Below, piece after piece: positions 1 to 7,259 of a DNA stretch of 33,228 nucleotides (position 1 is the first letter of the stretch; the number at the start of each line of letters is the position of its first letter). The translations under genes and the position numbers were made by a program. Source of the DNA: JAUWQU01 sp964605095 (GTDB taxonomy: Bacteria; Planctomycetota; Phycisphaerae; SM23-33); NCBI GenBank assembly GCA_964605095.1, contig CAZSBS010000013.1:1-33228 (forward strand), written 5' to 3'. The notes under the pieces were generated by a model. It saw nothing but the letters and a program-made list of their open reading frames with translations. It had not been told where the DNA came from and did not search any database.

Positions 1-32
1 TTCCCCAAAGGGGTCCGTTGGACTTGAAGAAT

Positions 33-46
33 CCCGGCGCGCCGGG
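33..46. repeat. GC-rich 14-bp perfect palindrome, repeated elsewhere in window
   Basis: CCCGGCGCGCCGGG reads the same on both strands and is followed by ACACTACG. A nearly identical string (CCGGCGCGCCGGGAC followed by TACGG) lies at 23859-23873 in another intergenic region. It sits downstream of the minus-strand cysteine-desulfurase-like gene, where it could also act as a weak stem. A second small inverted repeat, CCGTAA/TTACGG with an 8-nt loop, lies at 61-80. Nothing else is recognisable in the first 106 bases. Confidence 0.5.
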
Positions 47-106
47 ACACTACGAACCCCCCGTAACTGAGGCATTACGGTATCATTCTCTTCTCGGCGC
101 CGTCGG

Positions 107-1324
107 TCACTGCTCTGGCTCCGACGGCGTAGGTTGAGGGCAATCCGCAATTGGCCTGCGTGCCACTTCCGCCAGTGCTTCTGCGGCGCGGCGGACATGG
201 TCTTCGGTGGTGAACGCACCGAAGCTCAGCCTGCATGTCCCGGCCGGGTAGGTGCCGATGGTCTGATGGGCCAGCGGCGCGCAATGCACGCCGGGCCTGG
301 TCAGCAGGCCGAAGTTCGCCTCGAGCACGTCGGCCAGGGCTTTGGGGCTCTCGAAGCCGTCGACGTTGACGCTGAACACGCCGGAGCGGCTCGCCACGTC
401 GCGCGGGCCATATACGCGAAAGTGCTCCGCGCCATCGGTAAGCTGAAGGAAAAGCCGGCACAGTTTCTCGTCGTGGAATCGCAGGCTATCGACGCCGCGG
501 CGCAGCACCCAATCGACTCCGGCGGCAAGCCCGGCCAGGCCGATGGCGTTGTGCGAGCCGATCTCGTACTTGTCCGGCATGGTCGCGGGTTGAACGGGCT
601 GCTCGCTGATAGTGCCCGTTCCGCCTTCCTTCATCGTCGGCAGTTTGTGCTCCAGGCCGGGGCGGATGTACAGCACGCCGGTTCCGAGCGGGCCCAGCAG
701 GCCCTTGTGGCCTGGAAACGCCACGAAGTCCGCCCCAAGCGCCTGCACGTCGATAGGTACGTGTCCGGCCGACTGGGCCGCGTCGATCAGACAAGGCACG
801 CCCGCCTTCCTCGCCGCGGCCGCGACGGCGGCGATGGGCTGCATCGTGCCGGTCACGTTGGAAACATGTACGCAGGAGATCAGCCTCGTCGCCGGGCCAA
901 TGGCGCGGGCGACGTCGTCGGGATCGACCAGCCCCGTCGCCGCTTCGCAGGCGATGAACTGCGGCACGAGCCCCGTCTGCCGGGCCAGGGCGTTGTAGGG
1001 CCTCAGCACGGAGTTGTGCTCCATCGCCGTGGCGATGGCGTGCGCGCCGGCGGGGGCAGTGTTAAGCAGGCCGCGAATGACGATCACCAGGGCCTCCGAG
1101 CAGTTGAGCGTAAAGACGATCCGCTCGGGCGACTCGGCGTTGATAAGCTCTGCCACGCGCTTCCGACAGGTCCAGAGGATCTGCTCGCAGGCCTTCGCCT
1201 CGGCGTACGCGCCTCGCCCGGCCGAGGCGCCGCAGGAAGAGGCGAAGTCCACCATTGCTTGCGTCACGGCCGCGGGCTTGGGGAAGCTCGTGGCCGAGTT
1301 GTCCATGTACAACCGATCAGTCAT
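107..1324 (-). CDS. Cysteine desulfurase family protein (class V PLP aminotransferase)
   Basis: A 405-aa fold-type I PLP enzyme of the class V aminotransferase/NifS group. It begins with the typical MDNSATSFPKP motif. The internal aldimine lysine is Lys207 in FPGHKGLLGP, with His103, Asp181 and Gln184 in the expected cofactor-binding positions. Cys348 in RPGVHCAPLAH is the likely persulfide cysteine; this short-loop form is typical of the small cysteine-desulfurase-like family (EF2568 type) rather than of housekeeping IscS or SufS. Its start codon lies 2 nt after the stop of the upstream Hcp-like gene, so the two are almost certainly co-transcribed. No scaffold protein or Fe-S assembly gene is nearby, so a role in Fe-S biogenesis is not shown. 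The start is well supported by the family N-terminus although the ribosome-binding site is weak. Confidence 0.9.
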   Translation of the reverse strand: MTDRLYMDNSATSFPKPAAVTQAMVDFASSCGASAGRGAYAEAKACEQILWTCRKRVAELINAESPERIVFTLNCSEALVIVIRGLLNTAPAGAHAIATAMEHNSVLRPYNALARQTGLVPQFIACEAATGLVDPDDVARAIGPATRLISCVHVSNVTGTMQPIAAVAAAARKAGVPCLIDAAQSAGHVPIDVQALGADFVAFPGHKGLLGPLGTGVLYIRPGLEHKLPTMKEGGTGTISEQPVQPATMPDKYEIGSHNAIGLAGLAAGVDWVLRRGVDSLRFHDEKLCRLFLQLTDGAEHFRVYGPRDVASRSGVFSVNVDGFESPKALADVLEANFGLLTRPGVHCAPLAHQTIGTYPAGTCRLSFGAFTTEDHVRRAAEALAEVARRPIADCPQPTPSEPEQ

Positions 1325-1326
1325 GC

Positions 1327-1818
1327 CTACACGTCTCGCAAGTCGACCTGGACGGTGCTGGTGGCGCCCTTCTTGCCGCCGCCGGTCGGGTCGGTCGGTG
1401 TGTACTCCAGGGAGATCTGCACGTACCGCACCGCGATGGTCTCCATCGGCAGCGTGTCATTGCTGTCGTGCGAGCCCTCCGGCTCGACCGACGAGATGAC
1501 CGCCTCCTTGAACGTGTACTTCATGAAGGGCGTCTTGTCGCCCATGGCGCGGCAGAGCTCGAGCTGGACCTGCGGGATGCGCTTGGCCAGGTGGCAGTAC
1601 TGGAACAGCGTCGGCGAGGCGAAGTCCAGCTTCTTGACGATCTCGAAGTCGTGGTGGCTGGCCTTTGCGCCGATGTAGTCGCCCGAGGCGTTGATCGCCC
1701 CGCCGAAGGGATTGTTGATCTTGTGCTTGTAGGACAGCACCTCGATCCATTCCTTATGCTTGTCGTCCGTGCTGTCGCCCTTGATGCCCTGAATCTTCAG
1801 GAATATGTCGTACGACAT
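1327..1818 (-). CDS. hcp: Hcp family (type VI secretion tube-like) protein
   Basis: A 163-aa protein matching the Hcp/DUF796 family in length and pattern: an N-terminal YDIFLKIQGIKGDS strand, a KHKEWIEVLSY segment, a histidine-containing middle (ASHHDFEIVKKLD) and a C-terminal beta region (SLEYTPTDPTGG). Hcp proteins form hexameric rings that stack into the T6SS tube or serve as secreted effectors. ATG at 1818 is chosen because GAAAGGAG sits 6 nt upstream; an in-frame TTG at 1824 would leave the site too close. No other T6SS component (sheath, baseplate, TssM, ClpV) is in the window, so this is an orphan Hcp here. It is the first gene of a two-gene unit with the cysteine-desulfurase-like gene, and a plausible promoter lies about 65 bp upstream. 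Family call is firm; function in this organism is not. Confidence 0.88.
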   Translation of the reverse strand: MSYDIFLKIQGIKGDSTDDKHKEWIEVLSYKHKINNPFGGAINASGDYIGAKASHHDFEIVKKLDFASPTLFQYCHLAKRIPQVQLELCRAMGDKTPFMKYTFKEAVISSVEPEGSHDSNDTLPMETIAVRYVQISLEYTPTDPTGGGKKGATSTVQVDLRDV

Positions 1819-1883
1819 GGCCAACTCCTTTCGTTCTCAGTCCCAACCGCCCACGGCCGCGCAATGCCAGAGCAGCCTGGTGA

Positions 1884-1912
1884 ATTATACTCCCGCGCCA
1901 GGTGCGTGCAAA
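1884..1912 (-). promoter_or_regulatory. Likely sigma70-type promoter of the hcp unit
   Basis: On the minus strand TTTGCA (1912-1907) is followed after 17 nt by a perfect TATAAT (1889-1884). The predicted start would give an untranslated leader of about 58 nt before the ATG at 1818. The -10 box is consensus and the -35 box matches 4 of 6. Confidence 0.55.
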
Positions 1913-2009
1913 CGGCATCTCTAATCCGGGTCCCGCTTATCGCGCGAAGTGATCGCCACAGGTCCCATAGAACCTATCCCTGACGCCCGGCCCGCCCTCT
2001 CGCCGTCCT

Positions 2010-3182
2010 TTACCGGCGAAGCAGTTCGATGACCTTTTGGACGCCCTTTTCCAGCAGGTCGTCGTCAATGACCAGCGGCGGGGCCAGTCGGACGACGTGT
2101 TCGCGGGCGGGGCCGATGAACAGCCCGGCCTCCAGAGCCGCCATGAACACCTCGCGGGCGGGCTTGTCAACCTGGATGCCCAGGAAGAAACCCGCGCCGC
2201 GGACTTCCTTCACGCACGGAATCTTCGCGTCGCGAATGGCCTGGACGACCTGCTTGCCCCGCTCGGCCGCACGCTCGACAAGGTTCTCGTCGGCGATGAG
2301 TTTCATTGTCGCGGCTCCCGCGGCCGCACAGACCGGCATGCCTCCCATGGTGCATCCGTGGGTGCCTGGGCCAAGCACGTCGGCGTACTTGGGGGCCGCC
2401 ACGCACGCCCCGAGGGGCATGCCGCCGCCTATGGCCTTGGCAAGGGTCATCACGTCGGGCTGGATGTCGAAGTACTGGTGGGCGAACCACCGGCCGGTGC
2501 GGGCCGGGCCGGTCCAGACCTCGTCGCAGGCCAGCAGGATGTTCTTCTCGCTGCAGAGCTTCCGCAGGCCCTGCATGAAGTCCTTGCTGGGCACGTTGAT
2601 GCCGCCCTCGCCCTGGATGGCCTCGACGAACACCCCGGCCGTCTCGTCGTCGATGGCCGCCGCCACCGCCTGGAGGTTGTTGTAAGGCACGACCACGCTG
2701 CCCGGCAGCATCGGCTCGAAGCCGTTCTGGTACTTGCCAGGCGTGAGGCTAAGGGCGCCCATGGTCCGGCCATGGAAGCAATTCTCGAAGCTGATGATCT
2801 TGTACCTTCCCGGCCCGGCGGCAAGACGGACAAGCTTCAGGGCGGCCTCGTTGGCCTCGGTGCCGCTGTGGCAATAGAAGACTTTCCCGCCGAAGGCCCG
2901 CTCGGTTATCAGCCGGGCAAGCTCGACCTGCGGCTTGTTGGTGAAGAAGTTGCCGTGGGCCATCAGCAACGCGGCCTGTTTCTGCACGGCCTGGACAATG
3001 GCTGGGTGACAGTGCCCGCTGACGCCGGCCCCGCCGAACCCGGCGAAAAAGTCGATGTACTCGTTGCCGTCGGCGTCCCAGAGACGCGCGCCTTTTCCGC
3101 GGACCATCGCCCGCAGGCGCTGGCCGTAGTTGGGAACGATGTACTGGTTGGTCGCGTCGAGGATTTCCTTCTGGGTCGCCAT
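2010..3182 (-). CDS. Class III PLP aminotransferase, acetylornithine aminotransferase-like
   Basis: A 390-aa class III (ornithine/acetylornithine type) aminotransferase. The PLP phosphate-binding HSGTEANEAALKL motif is near residue 105, the cofactor aspartate is Asp220 in CDEVWTGPARTG, and the Schiff-base lysine is Lys249 in TLAKAIGGG. Overall length and the C-terminal GPAREHVVRLAPPLVI block fit ArgD. However, the position after DEV, usually Gln in ArgD and ornithine aminotransferases, is Trp, so the substrate may differ (another omega-amino acid). The ATG at 3182 begins at MATQKEILDATNQY, matching the family N-terminus; the open frame extends upstream to 3296 but without homology. No other arginine gene is adjacent. 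The gene stands alone, separated by about 190 bp from the hcp unit downstream. Confidence 0.85.
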   Translation of the reverse strand: MATQKEILDATNQYIVPNYGQRLRAMVRGKGARLWDADGNEYIDFFAGFGGAGVSGHCHPAIVQAVQKQAALLMAHGNFFTNKPQVELARLITERAFGGKVFYCHSGTEANEAALKLVRLAAGPGRYKIISFENCFHGRTMGALSLTPGKYQNGFEPMLPGSVVVPYNNLQAVAAAIDDETAGVFVEAIQGEGGINVPSKDFMQGLRKLCSEKNILLACDEVWTGPARTGRWFAHQYFDIQPDVMTLAKAIGGGMPLGACVAAPKYADVLGPGTHGCTMGGMPVCAAAGAATMKLIADENLVERAAERGKQVVQAIRDAKIPCVKEVRGAGFFLGIQVDKPAREVFMAALEAGLFIGPAREHVVRLAPPLVIDDDLLEKGVQKVIELLRR

Positions 3183-3412
3183 TGGCCTTGTCTCCGTCCT
3201 GGTCTGCTTGCCCTGCCACCGCCGGGAACTCACACACGTCGCGGCCCGGCTGCGGCGCAAACGGCAATTCTTACGACAACCACCCGCCGCGGTCAATACC
3301 GCATAGTGCGAGCTTATCCGAAAGGCTTATCCGGCGGTTCGAAGGACGGCCACACGGTGGGCAGGCAAAGAGGTTGCCGGGTGAGCCTGGGCTGCCCTTG
3401 CGGATCGGCCTG

Positions 3413-4378
3413 TCAATTCGCCGGGGGCTGGCCGGCGTCGCCCCGGGCGCTGATACTGGAAACGTCGGGGATGGTGGGCACGTGGTTCGCTGGCGACGCG
3501 GCTTTTGCACGCAGCGCCTTCTTGCCGTCCGGGGCGTCGAAAGTCTCGATCTTGCCTTTTTCCAGCAGCTTTTGCAAAATCCGGTTACGGACTTGAAAAT
3601 CTTCCGACAGTATCCTGGATTTCCATTTTTTCAGGAAGTAATTGACTCCGACATACCCATCCTTGAAATGGCTCTCGGCGTGCGCTAGTTCATCCAAGAA
3701 GGCGGCTTCGGCATCTTTGCCGCCGTCTCCACAAGTCGGTTTGACTTGGCCATCCGGCATGGCGACCTGAATCGCTGCGCTCGGCATTGGCGTAATCGGC
3801 CGAGGAGAATCAACAGGCTGCGGCGTCGAGGCAAATTCCGCCAGCCCATCTTTGAGGTCGATGTGGTCGAAGGCGGCCTTCCTCACGCGGGGGGAAAGCC
3901 CTGCTTGGCCCCATGTCGCGACGTACACCTGTTTCCCGATGGTCCTAACGCCTTCAACAGCCGGTGCATGGTCGCTGTCGCCAGAGACCAGGACAGCCGC
4001 GTCAAAGGCGCCGACAGCAGCGAGTCGAAGCATGTCCGCCACCATGGTCGTATCGACTTCCTTTTCTTGCGTGTAACGGGCTATGCCGCCGCAATTCTCG
4101 CAACGCCGCTGTCTAGCCTTCCTGGGAAAACGATGAACGAAGAAGCCGGGCAGGAACTCCAACTGGTCAAGGAATTTGACCAGCCGCCGCTGGGATTCCT
4201 GGCTCGCCGCTTCGCCGGTTTCAATGCCCGTGTAGTAATAAGCGCCCCACAACCGTGAACCGCCAGCCTTCCCGACCAGCCATTGGGATAGCTTGACGAA
4301 ATCAACCGTTGAACCTTCAGCGGTCGCCCGCCAACCGCTATAGAAGTTCTTTCCGTCAAAGAAGATGGCTATGCGCAT
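3413..4378 (-). CDS. NYN domain protein (LabA/DUF88-type PIN-like nuclease)
   Basis: A 321-aa protein with an N-terminal NYN domain: MRIAIFFDGKNFY carries the first acidic residue (Asp8) and Asn11, KEVDTTMVADM supplies Asp109 and Asp115, and VSGDSDHAPAVE supplies Asp134 and Asp136. This acidic set is what PIN/NYN RNases use to bind metal, so RNA cleavage is the expected activity. A CxxC pair (RRCENCGG, residues 93-96) interrupts the domain. After a linker of about 80 residues, a helical C-terminal segment (about 225-300, with KKWKSRILSEDFQVRNRILQ split by charged residues) may be a small nucleic-acid-binding domain; it is not identified. ATG 4378 is chosen because the fold starts there; the frame stays open to 4498 but that part would contain the leader terminator. 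The gene is preceded by an unusual promoter-leader-terminator arrangement, so expression is probably controlled by transcription attenuation or a separate small RNA. Confidence 0.85.
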   Translation of the reverse strand: MRIAIFFDGKNFYSGWRATAEGSTVDFVKLSQWLVGKAGGSRLWGAYYYTGIETGEAASQESQRRLVKFLDQLEFLPGFFVHRFPRKARQRRCENCGGIARYTQEKEVDTTMVADMLRLAAVGAFDAAVLVSGDSDHAPAVEGVRTIGKQVYVATWGQAGLSPRVRKAAFDHIDLKDGLAEFASTPQPVDSPRPITPMPSAAIQVAMPDGQVKPTCGDGGKDAEAAFLDELAHAESHFKDGYVGVNYFLKKWKSRILSEDFQVRNRILQKLLEKGKIETFDAPDGKKALRAKAASPANHVPTIPDVSSISARGDAGQPPAN

Positions 4379-4409
4379 GGTCGAGGCCCCACTGCTAGAG
4401 GTCGGTTCC

Positions 4410-4444
4410 AATAAAAGAGGGCTGGCCGCATCCGCGGCCAGCCC
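4410..4444 (-). terminator. Intrinsic terminator just upstream of the NYN gene
   Basis: On the minus strand GGGCTGGCCGC (4444-4434), loop GGAT, and the perfect complement GCGGCCAGCCC (4429-4419) are followed directly by TCTTTTATT. An 11-bp GC-rich stem with a U-rich tail is a textbook rho-independent terminator. It lies between the promoter at 4529-4502 and the NYN start at 4378, leaving about 32 nt to the ATG. Confidence 0.75.
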
Positions 4445-4495
4445 CTGATATCTCACGCGCCGTGCCGCAATAGGCACGGTCACGGGCATATTGAC
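4411..4495 (-). ncRNA. Candidate leader RNA or small RNA upstream of the NYN gene
   Basis: Transcription from the promoter at 4529-4502 should start near 4495 and stop at the terminator tail near 4411, giving an RNA of roughly 85 nt. It contains a first hairpin of 7 bp (CCGTGCC/GGCACGG, 4479-4460, loop of 6) and then the terminator hairpin. There is no known riboswitch or small RNA that I recognise. It could be an attenuator leader for the NYN gene, or an independent small RNA whose terminator is partly read through. An in-frame ATG at 4489 also allows a translated extension of the NYN protein through the hairpin, which I consider less likely. Confidence 0.45.
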
Positions 4496-4501
4496 CAAAC
4501 A

Positions 4502-4529
4502 ATTGTAGCATAGATTCTATCGGTGTCAA
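4502..4529 (-). promoter_or_regulatory. Consensus-like sigma70 promoter for leader/NYN gene
   Basis: TTGACA (4529-4524) and TACAAT (4507-4502) are separated by 16 nt on the minus strand. The -35 box is perfect and the -10 box matches 5 of 6, by far the strongest promoter seen in the window. It points into the leader RNA and NYN gene. Confidence 0.75.
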
Positions 4530-4539
4530 GGACAATTCG

Positions 4540-4575
4540 CGTGAGAAATTTCACGTGAGAAATCGCGTGAGAAAA
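4540..4575. repeat. Three direct repeats abutting the NYN promoter (candidate operator)
   Basis: CGTGAGAAAT occurs at 4540-4549 and 4554-4563, and CGTGAGAAAA at 4566-4575, giving starts 14 and 12 bp apart. The array begins 11 bp upstream of the -35 box of the strong minus-strand promoter and lies in the intergenic region divergent to the tig operon. Spacing close to a helical turn suggests a regulator binding site; the protein that binds is not known. Confidence 0.5.
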
Positions 4576-4789
4576 CAGCACCGCAAGACTTGTCGGTCCA
4601 CTGATCATTGCCCATGAGTCTAATCAAGGCACCGAATACTGTCAAGCAGATGAAAGGGTCTTATTGAAAGGGGCTTCTTCCTTCGTGTGTTTCGGTTCCG
4701 CCGTCGGCGCACGAGTTCGAAAACTTGGCATTTGTCATGTCTGTTCTACGCTTCCGTTTCCCCTCTTGCCAGCCTATGCTTTAGGTGAA

Positions 4790-4974
4790 CCGTGAATCGG
4801 TCCGATACAAGGACTTGTAATTCACGGGCTTGACGAACCGAGGCAATTGGAGTAAAAGCTTCTGTTCCTTCCGGCTTGGGACTATGCCGCACGGCATCCA
4901 GGCCGGGGCGTGTTTCGCGCTGCCGGGGAGGCGTCTAGTGGACGCCTCTGGACGCAGCGCATGTTCTTGCAAGA
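4790..4974 (+). promoter_or_regulatory. Structured 5' leader of the tig-clpP operon
   Basis: Three inverted repeats precede tig. CCGTGAAT (4790-4797) pairs with ATTCACGG (4820-4827) and encloses a second inverted repeat TACAAG/CTTGTA (4806-4819). GAGGCGTC (4928-4935) pairs with GACGCCTC (4941-4948). TCTTGCAAGA (4965-4974) is a palindrome close to the start codon. No known riboswitch class is recognised. The rest of 4576-4789 shows no gene; a weak promoter-like TTGGCA-16-TACGCT lies at 4725-4752. Confidence 0.35.
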
Positions 4975-4982
4975 GATTACCC

Positions 4983-6584
4983 ATGGCTGAAGAAATCCAA
5001 GACCCCAAGGACCAGACCGCACCCGCAGAAGCCGCCGCCGCCGAGGCCACCGAGGCCCAGACCGTTGCCGAGGCTGTCGAATCCGCCGCCGCCGAGACAA
5101 CCAAGGATCAGGAAGGCCCCGATTACGCCGTTGCCGTCGAGGACGCCGGAACGCTCAAGAAAAAGGTGACCGTGACCGTTCCGGCCGAGAAAATCGCCGC
5201 CAAACGCGAGGAAATGTTCGGCGAGCTCAGTTCGTCCGCCCAGGTACCCGGTTTCCGCATTGGCCGGGCGCCGCGGAGACTGCTCGAAAAACGGTTTGGC
5301 AAGGACGTCCAGCGCGACGTCCGCAACGCCATCCTGGGCGACAGCCTGGGCAAGGCGATTGAAAAGAGCGAACTGAAGGTCCTTGGCGAGCCGGACCTGG
5401 ACCTGGACGCCATCGAGCTGCCGGAGTCCGGCGACCTTTCGTACAACTTCGAGGTCGAGGTGGCGCCCGAGTTCGACCTGCCGGAACTCAAGGGCATACC
5501 GGTCAACAAGCCCGCGCTGGAAGTAACCGATTCCCGCGTGGACGACGCCATCGAGCGAATCCGCCTCAGCCACGCCCGCTACGAGGACACCGACGCCGCC
5601 GCGGAGGCTCACGATGTGGTGGTGGTGGCCGCGAAGATCAGCGGCGATGGCATCGAGGAAACGACCTCCACAGCGACGCTACGCGTGGCGCCGGGCCAAG
5701 TCGAGGGCCTGCCCATGATGGACCTCGGCGAGAAGCTCACCGGCAAGAAGGCCGGCGAGTCGGTCGAGCTTTCGGTGAAGGTTCCCGACGTACACCCCAA
5801 CGAGAGTTGGCAGGGCAAGCAGGCGAAGGTTGACCTGACGATCAACCAGGTCCGCAAGCGCGTGATGCCGGAGATCGACGACGAATACGCCAAGTCGATG
5901 GGCTACGAGTCGCTGGCGGAGCTTCGCGAAGGCATGAAGTCCCGCATGGGCGCGCAGGTGGAAATCGAAATCCGCCGGGCGATGCGGCAGCAGGTGGACG
6001 AGTACCTCGTGGCCAACACGAGCTTCGAGTTGCCCGAGGGCGTGGCCAAGCGCCACGCGGCCAAGCTGCTCCAGCGGCGCTACGTGGACCTGCTCCAGAT
6101 GGGCCTGCCGCAGGATCAGGTCGAGGAGCGGATGACTCAGATCCAGGCGTCGGTGGCCGAGGAGGCGAAGCGCGACCTGAAGCTCTCGTTCATCCTGGGC
6201 AAGATCGCCGACGAGCGGAGTATCGAGGTTGTCGACGAGGAGATCAACGCCCAGGTGGCCTACATGGCCCAGCAGTACGGCCAGCGGCCCGAGCGGATGC
6301 GTCACCAGCTCGAGGCCGACGGAACGCTGGAACAGGTGGCCATGTCCATTCGAGAGAGCAAGGTTGTCGAGCAGTTGCTCACCGACGCGGCCGTGACAGA
6401 GGCTGCCGCGGACCCGGTCGACGAAAGCAAGGAAGCGCCGGCCAAGAAGACCGCCAAGAGGGCCGCCAGGAAGACCGCCAAGAAGGCCGTGAAAAAGACC
6501 GCCAAGAAGGCCAAGGCGGAGGCGGACGAAGGTGCCGAAGAACACTCCGAAGAGGAGTCCGGCGAGGATTCGGCCGAGAAGTAG
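4983..6584 (+). CDS. tig: Trigger factor (ribosome-associated chaperone) with long charged tails
   Basis: A 533-aa trigger factor, the peptidyl-prolyl isomerase/chaperone that binds nascent chains at the ribosome exit. After an Ala/Glu-rich extension of about 45 residues, the ribosome-binding domain starts, with the signature VPGFRIGRAPRRLLEKRFG around Gly90-Phe91-Arg92. The PPIase-like middle (about 200-290) and helical C-terminal chaperone domain (VLGEPDL through REGMKSRMGAQVE and onward) follow. From about residue 487 the protein ends in a histone-H1-like Lys/Ala segment (AKKTAKRAARKTAKK and similar) and then an acidic Glu/Ser tail, making it about 100 residues longer than usual. ATG 4983 (MAEEIQDPKDQ) is chosen over the open upstream frame, which has no homology. 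It is followed 26 nt later by clpP, the classic tig-clpP order, so the genes likely form one protein-quality-control operon. Confidence 0.95.
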   Translation: MAEEIQDPKDQTAPAEAAAAEATEAQTVAEAVESAAAETTKDQEGPDYAVAVEDAGTLKKKVTVTVPAEKIAAKREEMFGELSSSAQVPGFRIGRAPRRLLEKRFGKDVQRDVRNAILGDSLGKAIEKSELKVLGEPDLDLDAIELPESGDLSYNFEVEVAPEFDLPELKGIPVNKPALEVTDSRVDDAIERIRLSHARYEDTDAAAEAHDVVVVAAKISGDGIEETTSTATLRVAPGQVEGLPMMDLGEKLTGKKAGESVELSVKVPDVHPNESWQGKQAKVDLTINQVRKRVMPEIDDEYAKSMGYESLAELREGMKSRMGAQVEIEIRRAMRQQVDEYLVANTSFELPEGVAKRHAAKLLQRRYVDLLQMGLPQDQVEERMTQIQASVAEEAKRDLKLSFILGKIADERSIEVVDEEINAQVAYMAQQYGQRPERMRHQLEADGTLEQVAMSIRESKVVEQLLTDAAVTEAAADPVDESKEAPAKKTAKRAARKTAKKAVKKTAKKAKAEADEGAEEHSEEESGEDSAEK

Positions 6585-6610
6585 ATATCTGATAACCAGG
6601 AGCCAAGCCA

Positions 6611-7225
6611 ATGCATCGAGCGCCTGACCTATTCAGCCAGGCCCATCGCGAGTACATCGCCCGCCGGGAGATGACGCTTGAGGAGCGTCTGGCGGAGGAA
6701 CGCATCCTGTTCCTGTGGGGCGAGATCGGCCCAGGCACCGCCGGAGGCGTGATCATGCGCCTGCTGGAGCTGCAAGCCAAGGGACCCAACCGCGACATCA
6801 ACCTTTACATAAACTCGCCCGGCGGGTCCGTGGACGACACGCTTGCGATCTACGACACGATGCAGTTCCTCAGTTGCCCCGTGGCGACATACTGCGTCGG
6901 CCAGGCCGCAAGCGGCGCGGCGCTGATCCTCGCCAGCGGCGCAAAGGGCAAACGCTACGCCCTGCCGCACAGCAAGGTAATGGTCCACCAGCCCTGGGGC
7001 GGCGTCACCGGCCAGGCCACCGACATCCGCATCCAGGCTGAGGAAATCCTCAAGGCGAAGAAGCTGCTCAACGAGTTACTGGCGATGCACACCGGGCGCG
7101 ACGTGGGGATGATCGAGCGCGAGACCGAACGCGACCGGTACATGTCGCCCGTCGAGGCCAAGGAGTACGGCATCGTCGACGAAATCGTCACTCGCGAAAG
7201 CAACGAGAAGGACAAGAAGAAGTAG
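6611..7225 (+). CDS. clpP: ATP-dependent Clp protease proteolytic subunit, first paralogue
   Basis: A 204-aa ClpP serine protease subunit, which forms the barrel that degrades proteins fed by Clp ATPases. The triad residues are visible: Ser101 in GQAASGAALIL, His126 in KVMVHQPWGG and Asp175 in ERDRYMSP. The motif after the serine is SGA instead of the nearly invariant SMGA, so the Met and Gly that help form the oxyanion region and substrate pocket are replaced. The C-terminus is very basic (NEKDKKK). AGGAG lies 9 nt before the ATG. It lies between tig and a second clpP, a layout that suggests the two subunits are made together and may form a mixed barrel. Confidence 0.93.
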   Translation: MHRAPDLFSQAHREYIARREMTLEERLAEERILFLWGEIGPGTAGGVIMRLLELQAKGPNRDINLYINSPGGSVDDTLAIYDTMQFLSCPVATYCVGQAASGAALILASGAKGKRYALPHSKVMVHQPWGGVTGQATDIRIQAEEILKAKKLLNELLAMHTGRDVGMIERETERDRYMSPVEAKEYGIVDEIVTRESNEKDKKK

Positions 7226-7259
7226 GCTTGAACGAACAAAGGACCACGGACCAAGAGAC

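Noticed and set aside
134..1678. Long plus-strand open frame opposite the cysteine-desulfurase and hcp genes
   Set aside because: It is the antisense of two well-supported genes; its residue pattern is Arg/Ala/Gly-rich with no family resemblance, as expected in GC-rich shadow frames.
1930..2009. AGGTCCCATAGAACCT motif between aminotransferase and hcp genes
   Set aside because: Looks like a degenerate dispersed repeat but only one unit is present, so no array can be supported.
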